A stretch of DNA of 49,746 bases, from NCBI GenBank assembly GCA_902777605.1, contig CACYUI010000019.1:1-49746 (forward strand), in the 5' to 3' direction. A program made the position numbers and the translations under genes. Positions 22,638-31,056 of this stretch are shown here, piece by piece; positions within the stretch are counted from its first letter, which is position 1; every line of letters begins with the position of its first letter. The stretch is from an uncultured bacterium. GTDB lineage: Bacteria > Cyanobacteriota > Vampirovibrionia > Gastranaerophilales > Gastranaerophilaceae. A model generated the notes under the pieces. It was not told the DNA's origin, did no database searches, and saw nothing but the letters and a program-made list of their open reading frames with translations.

Positions 22638-24797
22638 CTACATACCTTCAAAATTACCGGCAAGAACTTTAAGAGCATTTGCTTCTGCTCTTGATGCTCT
22701 ATCTAATGCAGATTGAAGCCCTGAATTGTCATATTCGTTTTTAATATTTGCCGCTGCTTGAGATGGAATATATGAGCGCTTGTTTTTATTTTCTTCCTTG
22801 TCAGCTTTAATAGTAGAATTTTGCGATGGAATATATGTATAATTATCTCGCTTATTTGTTTTTGTTTGAGAAGCTATAGTATTATTCTGAGATGGAATAT
22901 ATGTATAGTTATCAACTTTTTCCTTTTGCACCTGAGGAATTGAGGCACTGTTCAAATCCCTGCCATGAGCTGCCATAGCATTTCCATATTTTTGAGCATT
23001 TGAAACATTTTGAGCATCATTTTGCTGCTGTTTTATTGCCGTTTGCATAATTCTTTGGTTCAAATCTTCTTTAGTGAACTTTTTCTGTTCTTTTTTTGCT
23101 TCTTTGCGTTCTTCTTCTTTCATATAATCATAAGATTCACCAAACACAAGCTTGATACCTTTATTGATAATTGAATCCAAAAGCCCCATTGATAACAAAC
23201 CAAAGATTACAAATCTCATCGGAACCCCTAACAAGTTACGAGGTAAATTTTTGAGCTTTGTAAACTGCTTTGTTACAAAGTTTCCTGTGTTTCTGCCGTC
23301 AAATCTGCCTAAATCCATTGTCATAAATCTTGCAAGTTTTGATACACATTTTGTTAAGAAACCTGTTTTCTTAGCAGGATTTTTAGCAATCTTTTCAATA
23401 TCTTCTTTAGCAGTTTTTAGAGCATCTTTGTAAACAGATTTTTCTGCGTACAACCCTTTTTTATTATTTTCGTTAAATGTATCCCTTATATTTCTTATTT
23501 TAGCAACCTGATCTTTAGAAAGTCCTGCATACTGAGCGCCGCCAAATGTATGCATCATCTTTAGTGCAAGCGGGAATGTAAATACCCAAGATATGTGGTT
23601 TACAACTGTGCTTACTGCCGTTCCTACTTTTTGGTCGTTATCAGCTTTCTTTGTATTAATAGCCGCTTCAACAAGAGCAGGTGCTACGAATAACAGAACA
23701 CCAATCTTTCCGCCGCCGAATGTCAAGCCTCTATGCGTCATCTGAACAAATTTTGATAAGAAACGACCTGTCGCGGTATGAACGCCTTCGCGCAAGCTAT
23801 GTAATCTATTGTGAACACTGTCAAACCCCATAGTTCTTTCTATTGGTTTTGTTAAGAAACCAAGGTTTATTCCCAAAGGTTTAAATTTGCCCAAACCTAT
23901 TTTAACTTTACCGCCAACTTTTCCGGCAGCTTCTTCAACTTCTTTTATATTTTCTGCAAGCCCGACTGTATCGCTTTTAATTTTCTTGTACCACTCTTTG
24001 TCTCTACCCATTGCTTTTAATATTGCATCTTTTGTAGCAGAAACTCCACTATCGCTCTGAGCTAATATTTTATTAATCTCAGTTTGAGTCATACCCAATC
24101 TCGACAACTGAACCTGTACAGATGCTTTTGCTTCAGGAATGTCAGAAATGTTTTTAACCTTAAACACATCTTTTAACATATCCTTTTCTTTGTTAGTTAA
24201 ACCAAGCTTATGCAATTTTGCGACTTCTTCATCTCCAAAATGAAGAGCATCACCGATTTGAGTAAAATCGTGCACAATTCTTTGTCTTTGGTTGAGCATT
24301 TCAGAAGTTACCATCTCCAACTCAGGTCTCGATGGAGTTTCTTTCATTGCTCTAAATAACTCAACTTTATCTGTTAATTTTGCACCCTGTTTAGAGCCTT
24401 TGCTAAACCAACTCAAAACAGTTTGAGAAGGCTTGCTTTGGACAAAATTAGAATTCTGTATTCTGTCACCAAAAGATGCAATCTTTTTTATTAAACTTTT
24501 GTTGTACTCCCCTCCACAAGCTTCGGAATATCTGTCAAGCAAATACCCGCACCCAAGCCAAGTTGCTAATGATGCAATCGGATGATCAATTAATGGTCCG
24601 AAAAATGCTTTTATTCCCATTGAATAAACAGGATTTTCTTCCAAAGCTTCTTTTACGCTCATAGGTTTATTGTCAGGCATATAATAGCCGGGGATTTTGA
24701 CAGGTATAGGTTTTTGCTGCACCATTTGAGAAGGCATTGTTCTTTTTTGCCCCTGAACAGCATAATTATTATTATAATTTTGATTAATTTCAGTCAC
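22638..24797 (-). CDS. Large hypothetical membrane-associated protein with YIPSQ repeats
   Basis: 719 aa, not recognised. GTG start with AAGG 8 nt upstream. Residues 1-60 are Gln/Pro/Asn-rich. Hydrophobic segments are seen at about 70-90 (PIASLATWLGCGYLL), 365-385 (GGGKIGVLLFVAPALVEAAI), about 400-420, and at FVIFGLLSMGLLDSIINKG. The middle is helical, with a GxxKFKPLGINLGFL region. The C-terminus has three YIPSQ motifs in Asn/Lys-rich linkers and ends ALKVLAGNFEGM. It looks like a lineage-specific envelope or scaffold protein; only size and repeats can be described. Confidence 0.6.
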   Translation of the reverse strand: MTEINQNYNNNYAVQGQKRTMPSQMVQQKPIPVKIPGYYMPDNKPMSVKEALEENPVYSMGIKAFFGPLIDHPIASLATWLGCGYLLDRYSEACGGEYNKSLIKKIASFGDRIQNSNFVQSKPSQTVLSWFSKGSKQGAKLTDKVELFRAMKETPSRPELEMVTSEMLNQRQRIVHDFTQIGDALHFGDEEVAKLHKLGLTNKEKDMLKDVFKVKNISDIPEAKASVQVQLSRLGMTQTEINKILAQSDSGVSATKDAILKAMGRDKEWYKKIKSDTVGLAENIKEVEEAAGKVGGKVKIGLGKFKPLGINLGFLTKPIERTMGFDSVHNRLHSLREGVHTATGRFLSKFVQMTHRGLTFGGGKIGVLLFVAPALVEAAINTKKADNDQKVGTAVSTVVNHISWVFTFPLALKMMHTFGGAQYAGLSKDQVAKIRNIRDTFNENNKKGLYAEKSVYKDALKTAKEDIEKIAKNPAKKTGFLTKCVSKLARFMTMDLGRFDGRNTGNFVTKQFTKLKNLPRNLLGVPMRFVIFGLLSMGLLDSIINKGIKLVFGESYDYMKEEERKEAKKEQKKFTKEDLNQRIMQTAIKQQQNDAQNVSNAQKYGNAMAAHGRDLNSASIPQVQKEKVDNYTYIPSQNNTIASQTKTNKRDNYTYIPSQNSTIKADKEENKNKRSYIPSQAAANIKNEYDNSGLQSALDRASRAEANALKVLAGNFEGM

Positions 24798-24928
24798 AAT
24801 AATAACCTTTATAAACCTAACTACTTATATAAAGATTTTTTTATGTCCAAAATTGCCTAAAAATCATGGTTTTAATCACTTTTGTAAAGAAAATTTACAA
24901 AAAGAGTATGCAGAAAAAGTCAAAATAA

Positions 24929-24962
24929 AAAAAGAGATGTCAAAATAAAACATCTCTTTTTG
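24929..24962 (-). terminator. Intrinsic terminator of glnA (works in both directions)
   Basis: AAAAGAGATGT pairs with ACATCTCTTTT across a 9-nt loop, with T-runs on both strands. It lies 15 nt beyond the glnA stop. Confidence 0.88.
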
Positions 24963-24977
24963 TATTTTTATAGATAT

Positions 24978-26342
24978 TTAGTATCTTGCGAGATATTTAT
25001 CAATTTCCCACTTAGAAACATATGTTCTAAAATTATCCCACTCAATTTCTTTAGCGGTTACAAATTCATCTAAAATATGAGGGCCAAGAGCAGTTTTAGC
25101 GATTAGTGACCTTTCAAAATAATCAAGCGCCTCTTTTAGACTTCCGGGAAGTGATTCTATTCTCATTTTCTTTCTTTCTTTATCAGAAAGTTTATAAATA
25201 TTTGCTTCTACTGGTTTTGGAGGTTCAATTTTATTCCTTACACCATCTATACAAGCAGCTAAAATTGTTGCAAATGCCAAGTACGGATTGCAGCTTGGAT
25301 CAGGAGAACGAAGTTCTACACGAGTAGAAACACCTCTTTTTGCAGGAACTCTTAACAGCGCACTTCTGTTTGCAAGCGACCAAGCCATATAAACAGGAGC
25401 TTCATACCCCGGAACCAATCGTTTATAACTGTTTACCGTTGGATTTAAAATAGCAGTTATACTTTTTACATGTTTAAGCATACCGCCTATTGCATATCTT
25501 GCAGTATCTGAAAGCTGATACTCACCTTTTGGATCGTAAAAAGCATTTTTTCCTTTAAGATCTGATAGCGAAATGTTACAATGCATACCAGAACCGTTAA
25601 TACCGTAAACAGGTTTTGGCATAAATGTTGCATGAAGACCATACATAGCAGCAATAACTTTTACTGCAACTCTAAAAGTAACCACATTATCCGCAGTTGT
25701 AAGAATATCTGAATACTTAAAATCAATTTCGTGTTGTCCGTCAGCAACTTCATGGTGAGATGCTTCTATATCAAACCCCATGTCTTGAAGAGTGCTAACA
25801 ATATCAGCTCTCACGGATTCTCCTAAATCATCAGGGCCTACATCATAATATCCGGCTCTGTCATGAGTCCTTGTCGTTATATGTCCGTCTTCGTCTTTTT
25901 CAAACAAGAAAAATTCTGCTTCAGGACCTACATTCATTGAAAAACCAAGTTTTTTTGCTTCTGCCATCAAGCGTTTTAAATTACATCTCGGACATCCTTC
26001 AAAAGGTGTTCCGTCAGAATTATAAATATCGCAAATTAAACGAGCTGAATTTCTACCCTCATGTTCTTGCCAAGGCATAATTTGAAAAGTATTTTTGTCG
26101 GGATAAAAGAACATATCAGAAGTTTCAATATTTCTAAAACCTTTAATTGATGAACCGTCAAGCATAATTTCGTTATTTAAAACTCTATCTATATGTTCAG
26201 ATGGTACAGCCAAATTTTTCACCTGACCATTAATATCTACAAATTGCAATTTTATGAATTGAATTGCATTTTCTTTAATCATTTTTTTAATATCTTCGTC
26301 AGTATAGTTTTTACCGCTCATTGGTTGGTGTTGAAAATCCAT
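24978..26342 (-). CDS. glnA: Glutamine synthetase type I (GSI-alpha)
   Basis: 454 aa. Makes glutamine from glutamate, ammonia and ATP. Seen: IMLDGSSIKGFRNIETSDM, ICDIYNSDGTPFEGCPR, NVGPEAEFFLF, HHEVADGQHEIDFKY, GINGSGMHCN, NSYKRLVPGYEAPVY and VELRSPDPSCNPYLAFA. The region NIYKLSDKERKK lacks the adenylylation Tyr of the beta type. In the FVRIEESDM-like loop, the Arg that senses glutamine in Bacillus (R62) aligns with Asn here, by my hand alignment. GGAGGG 5 nt before ATG 26342 sets the start. Confidence 0.96.
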   Translation of the reverse strand: MDFQHQPMSGKNYTDEDIKKMIKENAIQFIKLQFVDINGQVKNLAVPSEHIDRVLNNEIMLDGSSIKGFRNIETSDMFFYPDKNTFQIMPWQEHEGRNSARLICDIYNSDGTPFEGCPRCNLKRLMAEAKKLGFSMNVGPEAEFFLFEKDEDGHITTRTHDRAGYYDVGPDDLGESVRADIVSTLQDMGFDIEASHHEVADGQHEIDFKYSDILTTADNVVTFRVAVKVIAAMYGLHATFMPKPVYGINGSGMHCNISLSDLKGKNAFYDPKGEYQLSDTARYAIGGMLKHVKSITAILNPTVNSYKRLVPGYEAPVYMAWSLANRSALLRVPAKRGVSTRVELRSPDPSCNPYLAFATILAACIDGVRNKIEPPKPVEANIYKLSDKERKKMRIESLPGSLKEALDYFERSLIAKTALGPHILDEFVTAKEIEWDNFRTYVSKWEIDKYLARY

Positions 26343-26370
26343 AAACTCCCTCCATTCTCTCAATGGTTCT

Positions 26371-26400
26371 ATAATATCTTATTTTCGGTAGTTTGGTCAA
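26371..26400 (-). promoter_or_regulatory. Promoter of glnA
   Basis: On the minus strand TTGACC (26400-26395), an 18-nt spacer and TATTAT (26376-26371), about 30 nt before the ATG. Confidence 0.5.
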
Positions 26401-26514
26401 TAGAGTTTGTATAAAGATTAAGTAAAGAATTGTTGATACATTTTTTGTTAAATATTTGTAACAAATAGTGGAAATTTAAAAACTTATTATATAGAATGTG
26501 AAAAGGAGAAGAAT

Positions 26515-27051
26515 TTGAGGGGAATTTTGGGCATGAATGCTGATACAAACAAGGTTTTATTACCTAATGATGTAAGAAAATTATTAAATGTTGATAACAG
26601 AGAGATAGTTGAATTATGTAAGAAAACTTCAGTAACCCCGAAGAAAGACCAAAAAGGTCAAATATATTTTTCTATAGATGAAGTTAAGAAGTTGAGAAAC
26701 GCAAAAAGCGCTTTATTGAGAGATAGTATGAATAAGGAAAAGAAAGTGGCATTACCCGTTATGACAAAGCCGAACTCACAAGTGGTTGTAAATGGTTTAT
26801 TAGATACATTAAATAAAATGGAAAATAATATAACATCCTCTATGACAAAACTTATTGATGAAAAGCTTGAAGGTATGGATGATGTTGTGTTGGAACTTGT
26901 ACGATGCAAAACTGAAAATGAAAATCTTAAGAACAAAGTTAACGAGCTAAATAAAGAAAACTTTAAATTAAAAAATGTTCTTAACAGTTTCAAACCGCTC
27001 GTAGCCGGGTTCTACATCAAAAAAGAAGAAGAAAACAATATTTTATTATAG
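26515..27051 (+). CDS. MerR-like HTH and coiled-coil protein
   Basis: 178 aa with a TTG start, supported by AAGGAG 7 nt upstream; an in-frame ATG lies at 26533. The N-terminus (LLPNDVRKLLNVDNREIVELC, then GQIYFSIDEVKKLRNAK) resembles the DNA-binding half of MerR-type or plasmid/chromosome-partition HTH proteins. The rest is a helical linker and a coiled coil (ENENLKNKVNELNKENFKL). It might bind DNA and oligomerise. It lies upstream of recA in the same direction. Confidence 0.6.
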   Translation: MRGILGMNADTNKVLLPNDVRKLLNVDNREIVELCKKTSVTPKKDQKGQIYFSIDEVKKLRNAKSALLRDSMNKEKKVALPVMTKPNSQVVVNGLLDTLNKMENNITSSMTKLIDEKLEGMDDVVLELVRCKTENENLKNKVNELNKENFKLKNVLNSFKPLVAGFYIKKEEENNILL

Positions 27052-27106
27052 TAATTTTTTGGGGGAGCATCCCCACAAAAGTTAGATGAAATTTGGGGAA
27101 AAGATT

Positions 27107-28135
27107 ATGGCAAAAGATGAAACAACTGCAACTCTTGAAAAACCTTCTGATGAGAGAGTTAAAGCACTAAAACTTGCTATTGATAAAATTGAAAAAGATT
27201 TTGGAAAAGGCGCAATAATGAAGCTTGGCGACAAACCTGTTGTCAGCGTTGATGTAATTCCGACAGGAGCACTTGCGCTCGATGTAGCATTAGGTGTTGG
27301 AGGGATTCCAAGAGGTAGAATTATTGAAATATACGGACCTGAATCATCCGGTAAAACAACATTAGCACAGCATATTGTTGCTGAATGCCAGAAAAAAGGT
27401 GGAATTGCAGCTTTTGTTGATGCAGAACACGCTCTTGATCCTGAATATGCGCGCAATTTGGGTGTAAATATTGATGAATTATTGATTTCTCAACCCGATA
27501 CAGGAGAACAAGCACTCGATATTACGGAAGAATTGGTTCGCTCAGGCGCAGTTGATATTATAGTTGTTGACTCTGTTGCAGCCCTTGTTCCAAAGGCAGA
27601 AATTGAAGGCTCAATGGAAGATCAACAAATGGGCTTGCAAGCAAGACTAATGTCAAAAGCTTTAAGAAAACTAACAGGTGTTATTGGAAAAACTAATACA
27701 ACAGTTATTTTCATTAACCAATTAAGACAAAAAATTGGTGTCATGTACGGAAACCCTGAAACAACTACAGGTGGTAATGCACTAAAATACTATGCGTCTG
27801 TCCGTATGGAAATAAAGAGAGTTGAAGGCTTAAAAGGTGATGGCGAAGATGTAGGTAACCATGTTCGTGTAAGAGTACTTAAAAATAAAGTTGCTCCGCC
27901 ATTCAGAACTGCAGAATTTGATATTATCTTTGGTAAAGGTATTTGCAAAATAGGTAATATCTTAGATGTAGCTGTTGATTTGGATATTGTAAAAAAAGCT
28001 GGTTCTTGGTTTAGTTTCAATGATGAAAAACTTGGCCAAGGAAGAGATAAAGCTAAAGAATTTCTAGCTGCTAACCCTGACATTTTAAATACAGTTGAAA
28101 AACTTGTTAGAGAAAAACTTGCAGAAAATGCATAA
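27107..28135 (+). CDS. recA: Recombinase RecA
   Basis: About 342 aa. Full Rec[11 protein letters not shown], Walker [42 protein letters not shown], Walker-B-linked [30 protein letters not shown] (given here only as the L2 region), and a short acidic-free C-terminus [11 protein letters not shown] longer in-frame ATG at 27086 exists; GGGGAAA before ATG 27107 and the conserved MAKDE start favour the shorter form. No SOS box is obvious upstream. Confidence 0.97.
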   Translation: MAKDETTATLEKPSDERVKALKLAIDKIEKDFGKGAIMKLGDKPVVSVDVIPTGALALDVALGVGGIPRGRIIEIYGPESSGKTTLAQHIVAECQKKGGIAAFVDAEHALDPEYARNLGVNIDELLISQPDTGEQALDITEELVRSGAVDIIVVDSVAALVPKAEIEGSMEDQQMGLQARLMSKALRKLTGVIGKTNTTVIFINQLRQKIGVMYGNPETTTGGNALKYYASVRMEIKRVEGLKGDGEDVGNHVRVRVLKNKVAPPFRTAEFDIIFGKGICKIGNILDVAVDLDIVKKAGSWFSFNDEKLGQGRDKAKEFLAANPDILNTVEKLVREKLAENA

Positions 28136-28150
28136 TAAAAAAACTATTTG

Positions 28151-28186
28151 AAAAGCGACATGTATTTGTATCACATGTTGCTTTTT
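28151..28186 (+). terminator. Intrinsic terminator after recA
   Basis: AAAAGC-G-ACATGT pairs with ACATGT-T-GCTTTT (one G-U), 9-nt loop, followed by T-rich DNA; 15 nt beyond the recA stop. Confidence 0.85.
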
Positions 28187-28198
28187 ATTTGCATGGGG

Positions 28199-28228
28199 TT
28201 GACAAAAATATATAACATGTGGTATAAA
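28199..28228 (+). promoter_or_regulatory. Promoter TTGACA-N18-TATAAA for ACT-domain gene
   Basis: Perfect -35 TTGACA (28199-28204) and TATAAA (28223-28228), predicting a start near 28235 and an about 87-nt 5' leader. Confidence 0.65.
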
Positions 28229-28254
28229 TTTAGTGGGGTAAATGTATATTTTTG

Positions 28255-28285
28255 AGTCTTGCACATTCTGCAAGACTTTCCTTTT
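28255..28285 (+). promoter_or_regulatory. Leader hairpin with U-rich tail (candidate attenuator or small RNA)
   Basis: AGTCTTGCA/TGCAAGACT perfect 9-bp stem with 5-nt loop followed by TTCCTTTT, inside the 5' leader between the TTGACA promoter and the ACT-protein gene. It looks like an intrinsic terminator placed before the gene. Confidence 0.55.
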
Positions 28286-28321
28286 AATACTACAAATAAA
28301 AATTACCCGAGAGGATAGATA

Positions 28322-28603
28322 ATGGATGATTATAAAATAATAATTACAGTTTCCGGCTCAGATAAAGTTGGAATTGTTGCAAGTATTTCTACAGTGCTTG
28401 CGAAATATAAAGTTAATATTGAAGATATTAAACAAACTCTTATGCAAGGGCATTTTGTAATGTTTATGCTCTGTGATATTGAACACGCTGAACTAAATTT
28501 TAAAGAACTGAAAAATGCATTAGTCGAAGAGGGTAATCGCTTAGAAGTAGAGGTTTGGGTTCAGAAAAAAGGTATTTTTGAAAAAATGCATACCGTAGGT
28601 TAA
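28322..28603 (+). CDS. ACT-domain protein (UPF0237 family)
   Basis: 93 aa, one ACT domain: YKIIITVSGSDKVGIVASIST, NIEDIKQTLMQGHFVMFMLCDI, then an amphipathic helix FKELKNALVEEGNRLEVEV. UPF0237 proteins are small regulatory ligand-binding units (GcvR-like); the ligand is unknown. A GAGAGG lies 7 nt before the ATG. Expression may be controlled by the hairpin in its leader. Confidence 0.88.
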   Translation: MDDYKIIITVSGSDKVGIVASISTVLAKYKVNIEDIKQTLMQGHFVMFMLCDIEHAELNFKELKNALVEEGNRLEVEVWVQKKGIFEKMHTVG

Positions 28604-28644
28604 ACATATTCCCTCTCCGAGGAAGAAGGTTTGAGAACTGGTTA

Positions 28645-29109
28645 ATGGAAGAAGAGTTAAAAAAACTAAACGAATTGTCCGAATACTTTAGAAGGATAAA
28701 CACAAAAATCACTCTTTTAAAACTTATTGAAAGTGCTAAAAGCGAATACGACAAGTATCATTTTGAAGAAGCAGAAAAATCTTTGAGAGAGGGTTACACA
28801 ATTGACCCCAAAAATTCTACAATTCTTCGAGGCTTAGGCTGTATAGAACAGTTTAAAGGTAATTATGACAAAGCTTTAGAATATTATTTTAGCGCCCTTG
28901 AGCATTCGAAAACTAAAGAAATAGAGCTTACCCTTATTGGAATGGCATACTATTTGCAAGACAAATTAGATGATTCCATAAAATATTTTAATCATGCAAT
29001 TGACGCTAATGACAATTATCCAAATGCTTATGAAGGCAGAAACCAAGCAATGCTTGAAAACCACCTTAAAATTATTGATTTGCAAGAGTCTTTAAAAAAA
29101 TATTTCTAA
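28645..29109 (+). CDS. Tetratricopeptide repeat protein
   Basis: 154 aa with about three TPR units: YHFEEAEKSLREGYTIDPKN, YDKALEYYFSALEHS and LDDSIKYFNHAIDANDNYPNAYEG. No signal peptide is seen, so it should be a cytoplasmic protein-interaction scaffold. It follows the ACT gene in the same direction by 41 nt and may be co-transcribed. A Shine-Dalgarno is not evident near the ATG. Its partner cannot be inferred. Confidence 0.75.
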   Translation: MEEELKKLNELSEYFRRINTKITLLKLIESAKSEYDKYHFEEAEKSLREGYTIDPKNSTILRGLGCIEQFKGNYDKALEYYFSALEHSKTKEIELTLIGMAYYLQDKLDDSIKYFNHAIDANDNYPNAYEGRNQAMLENHLKIIDLQESLKKYF

Positions 29110-29217
29110 GTTTAAAGATATAAATATTTACTCTTATTTTTTCTATAAATCTAATTTAAGTACAAAACAAAATATTTTAGTATAACTTTGGAAATGTTTA
29201 CCCTCAAAGGAGATACT

Positions 29218-29877
29218 ATGAATATTAAAATATTACTTGTCGAAGATCAAAAACTTATGCGAATCGGCATAAAATCACTTTTTAATGATTATCCTGAAAT
29301 GGAAGTCATAGGAGAAGCTATAAATGGAAAAGAAGCCATAGAAAAAGCAAAACTTATTAAGCCCGATATTGTGCTTATGGATATAGGTTTGCCTGATATT
29401 TCAGGAATTAGTGCTACAAAACAAATTTTAGAACATAATAATAATATTAAAGTTATAATTCTTACAGCACACATTAACGAAGATGAGCTGAATTCTGCAC
29501 TAACTGCCGGAGCAAATGCCTATGTTATAAAAGATATTTGTACGGATTATTTGATGTATGTCATAAGAATGGTGCGCGATGGTGCCATGTGGATAGACCC
29601 TCATGTAGTCCCGTTTATAAGAGATAAAAACAATGGTATAATTCCGTCAAGACAAATTTCAAGGAGTACTTTTAAACAAAATCACTCTAACTTAACTCAA
29701 AGAGAGTATGAAGTTTTGAAACTTGTTGTAGACGGTCAATCCAACAGTGAAATTGCTCAAACTCTTACTATAAGCGAACATACTGCAAAAGCGCATGTAT
29801 GTAACATTATCCAAAAACTTGTTGTTGATGATAGAACACAAGCTGCTGTTAAAGCTCTAAAAGAAGGTTTAGTGTAA
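29218..29877 (+). CDS. NarL/LuxR-type response regulator
   Basis: 219 aa. Receiver domain: LLVEDQKLMRIGIKSLF with acidic pair, phospho-Asp in PDIVLMDIGLPDISG, Thr in VIILTAH and Lys in AYVIKDI. The C-terminal LuxR HTH is NLTQREYEVLKLVVDGQSNSEIA followed by TISEHTAKAHVCNIIQKL. AAAGGAGA is 4 nt before ATG 29218, so the upstream in-frame ATG at 29188 is rejected. No sensor kinase is adjacent (orphan). Confidence 0.93.
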   Translation: MNIKILLVEDQKLMRIGIKSLFNDYPEMEVIGEAINGKEAIEKAKLIKPDIVLMDIGLPDISGISATKQILEHNNNIKVIILTAHINEDELNSALTAGANAYVIKDICTDYLMYVIRMVRDGAMWIDPHVVPFIRDKNNGIIPSRQISRSTFKQNHSNLTQREYEVLKLVVDGQSNSEIAQTLTISEHTAKAHVCNIIQKLVVDDRTQAAVKALKEGLV

Positions 29878-29964
29878 CCATTTAATGTTTGTGCATGATT
29901 GACAATACAAAACAATATTTTATAATAATAGTATAGTGCGCATTTTATCATTTAGGAGATAGCT

Positions 29965-31011
29965 TTGAAAAAGAAAGCATATACTTTAGCGGAAACACTA
30001 ATTACACTTGCTATTATTGGTGTTATAGCAGCTGTAACATTGCCCTTAATCGGTAAAATTAAACCTGATGAAAAAAAAGTTATGTATTTAAAAGCCTATG
30101 ATTCTTTATCATCAGCCGTAAAATATTTGGTACAAGATTCTTCGCTATATCCTGCTACATATGAATTTATGTATAACAATCGACGCTGCATAGCTGATGT
30201 CAGCCAATATCCACTATATAACATTTGGCAAACAAAAGATCAAAAACATAGCACTATAACCGGAGAGTCAAAGCTATGTAAGCTCCTTGCTGAGGCAATG
30301 AACGGTCAAAATGAAAACTGTGATAACACCAGTGATGCCTCAGATGGAGCAACAAAAAATTGGGCACGTCCGAGTTTTACTACACAAAATGGTATGGCAT
30401 GGTATATTGGTAATAATGATAGCGGCATAGTATCGCCAAATATGGTAAATGGCAGATGGGAAGCTAGATTTGATAATGCTGTTTGGGTAAAAATTAAACC
30501 TAACGGCAATGAATGTGTTTACTCTGCAAATTGCCAAGAACCAAATGTATACAAATTCGTTATTACGGCTGATGGTCAAGTACATGTTGCGGACCGAAAA
30601 GGTGCAGATTATATTAGCAAAAGACATTCTTGGCTGAAACTTGGTATGGCAAACAACCAAAACAATGTGGGCAATCCCGATGCCAGTGGTAACATATTCT
30701 ACCCACCGGTGCATATTGCTTGTGCTGCTAATGAATATTGGAACGGCAATGCCTGTGTAGCAAGCAACAATAACAATAACAATAATAACAATAACAATAA
30801 TAACAATAACAATAACAATAATAATGCATCATCAGAACCATCTACATCTACAACAGAACCTTCAAATACTTGCGCAAATGATGGCGGTCATTGGTATAAT
30901 GGTCAGTGTAAATATTGTAATGGTTGGGAATATTGGAGTGGAACCTCTTGTGTGGGGGGAACCGCTCTTTCGCTTAAAGAAACTGTCTACGGCAGCTGGG
31001 TTTATGAATAA
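29965..31011 (+). CDS. Type IV pilin-like/pseudopilin with poly-Asn tract
   Basis: 348 aa, TTG start with AGGAGA upstream. Class III-type N-terminus MKKKAYTLAETLITLAIIGV: prepilin peptidase would cut before Tyr6 (Ala at -1), leaving Glu at +5. The hydrophobic helix is followed by a large secreted domain with several Cys. Residues 268-287 are 20 Asn, then a Ser/Thr/Pro linker and a Cys-rich tail (CANDGGHWYNGQCKYCNGW). It is probably a surface minor pilin or adhesin. The tract is encoded by alternating AAC/AAT. Confidence 0.82.
   Translation: MKKKAYTLAETLITLAIIGVIAAVTLPLIGKIKPDEKKVMYLKAYDSLSSAVKYLVQDSSLYPATYEFMYNNRRCIADVSQYPLYNIWQTKDQKHSTITGESKLCKLLAEAMNGQNENCDNTSDASDGATKNWARPSFTTQNGMAWYIGNNDSGIVSPNMVNGRWEARFDNAVWVKIKPNGNECVYSANCQEPNVYKFVITADGQVHVADRKGADYISKRHSWLKLGMANNQNNVGNPDASGNIFYPPVHIACAANEYWNGNACVASNNNNNNNNNNNNNNNNNNNNASSEPSTSTTEPSNTCANDGGHWYNGQCKYCNGWEYWSGTSCVGGTALSLKETVYGSWVYE
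30766..30825 (+). repeat. AAY trinucleotide microsatellite (20 Asn codons)
   Basis: Sixty bases of uninterrupted AAC/AAT codons, mostly AACAAT pairs, within the pseudopilin gene. Slippage in units of three would alter linker length without shifting the frame. Confidence 0.9.
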
Positions 31012-31056
31012 TGATCATCTTATGCCAAATTTTTAAACTCGACTTTTTTAAATTGT

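Noticed and set aside
26343-26514. Glutamine riboswitch (glnA RNA) upstream of glutamine synthetase
   Set aside because: Only a promoter and a short leader are seen; I could not find the conserved stem-loop set.
27052-27106. SOS (LexA) box upstream of recA
   Set aside because: Only a short GGGGAGCATCCCC palindrome is present; neither the GAACN4GTTC nor the CTGTN8ACAG form is visible.
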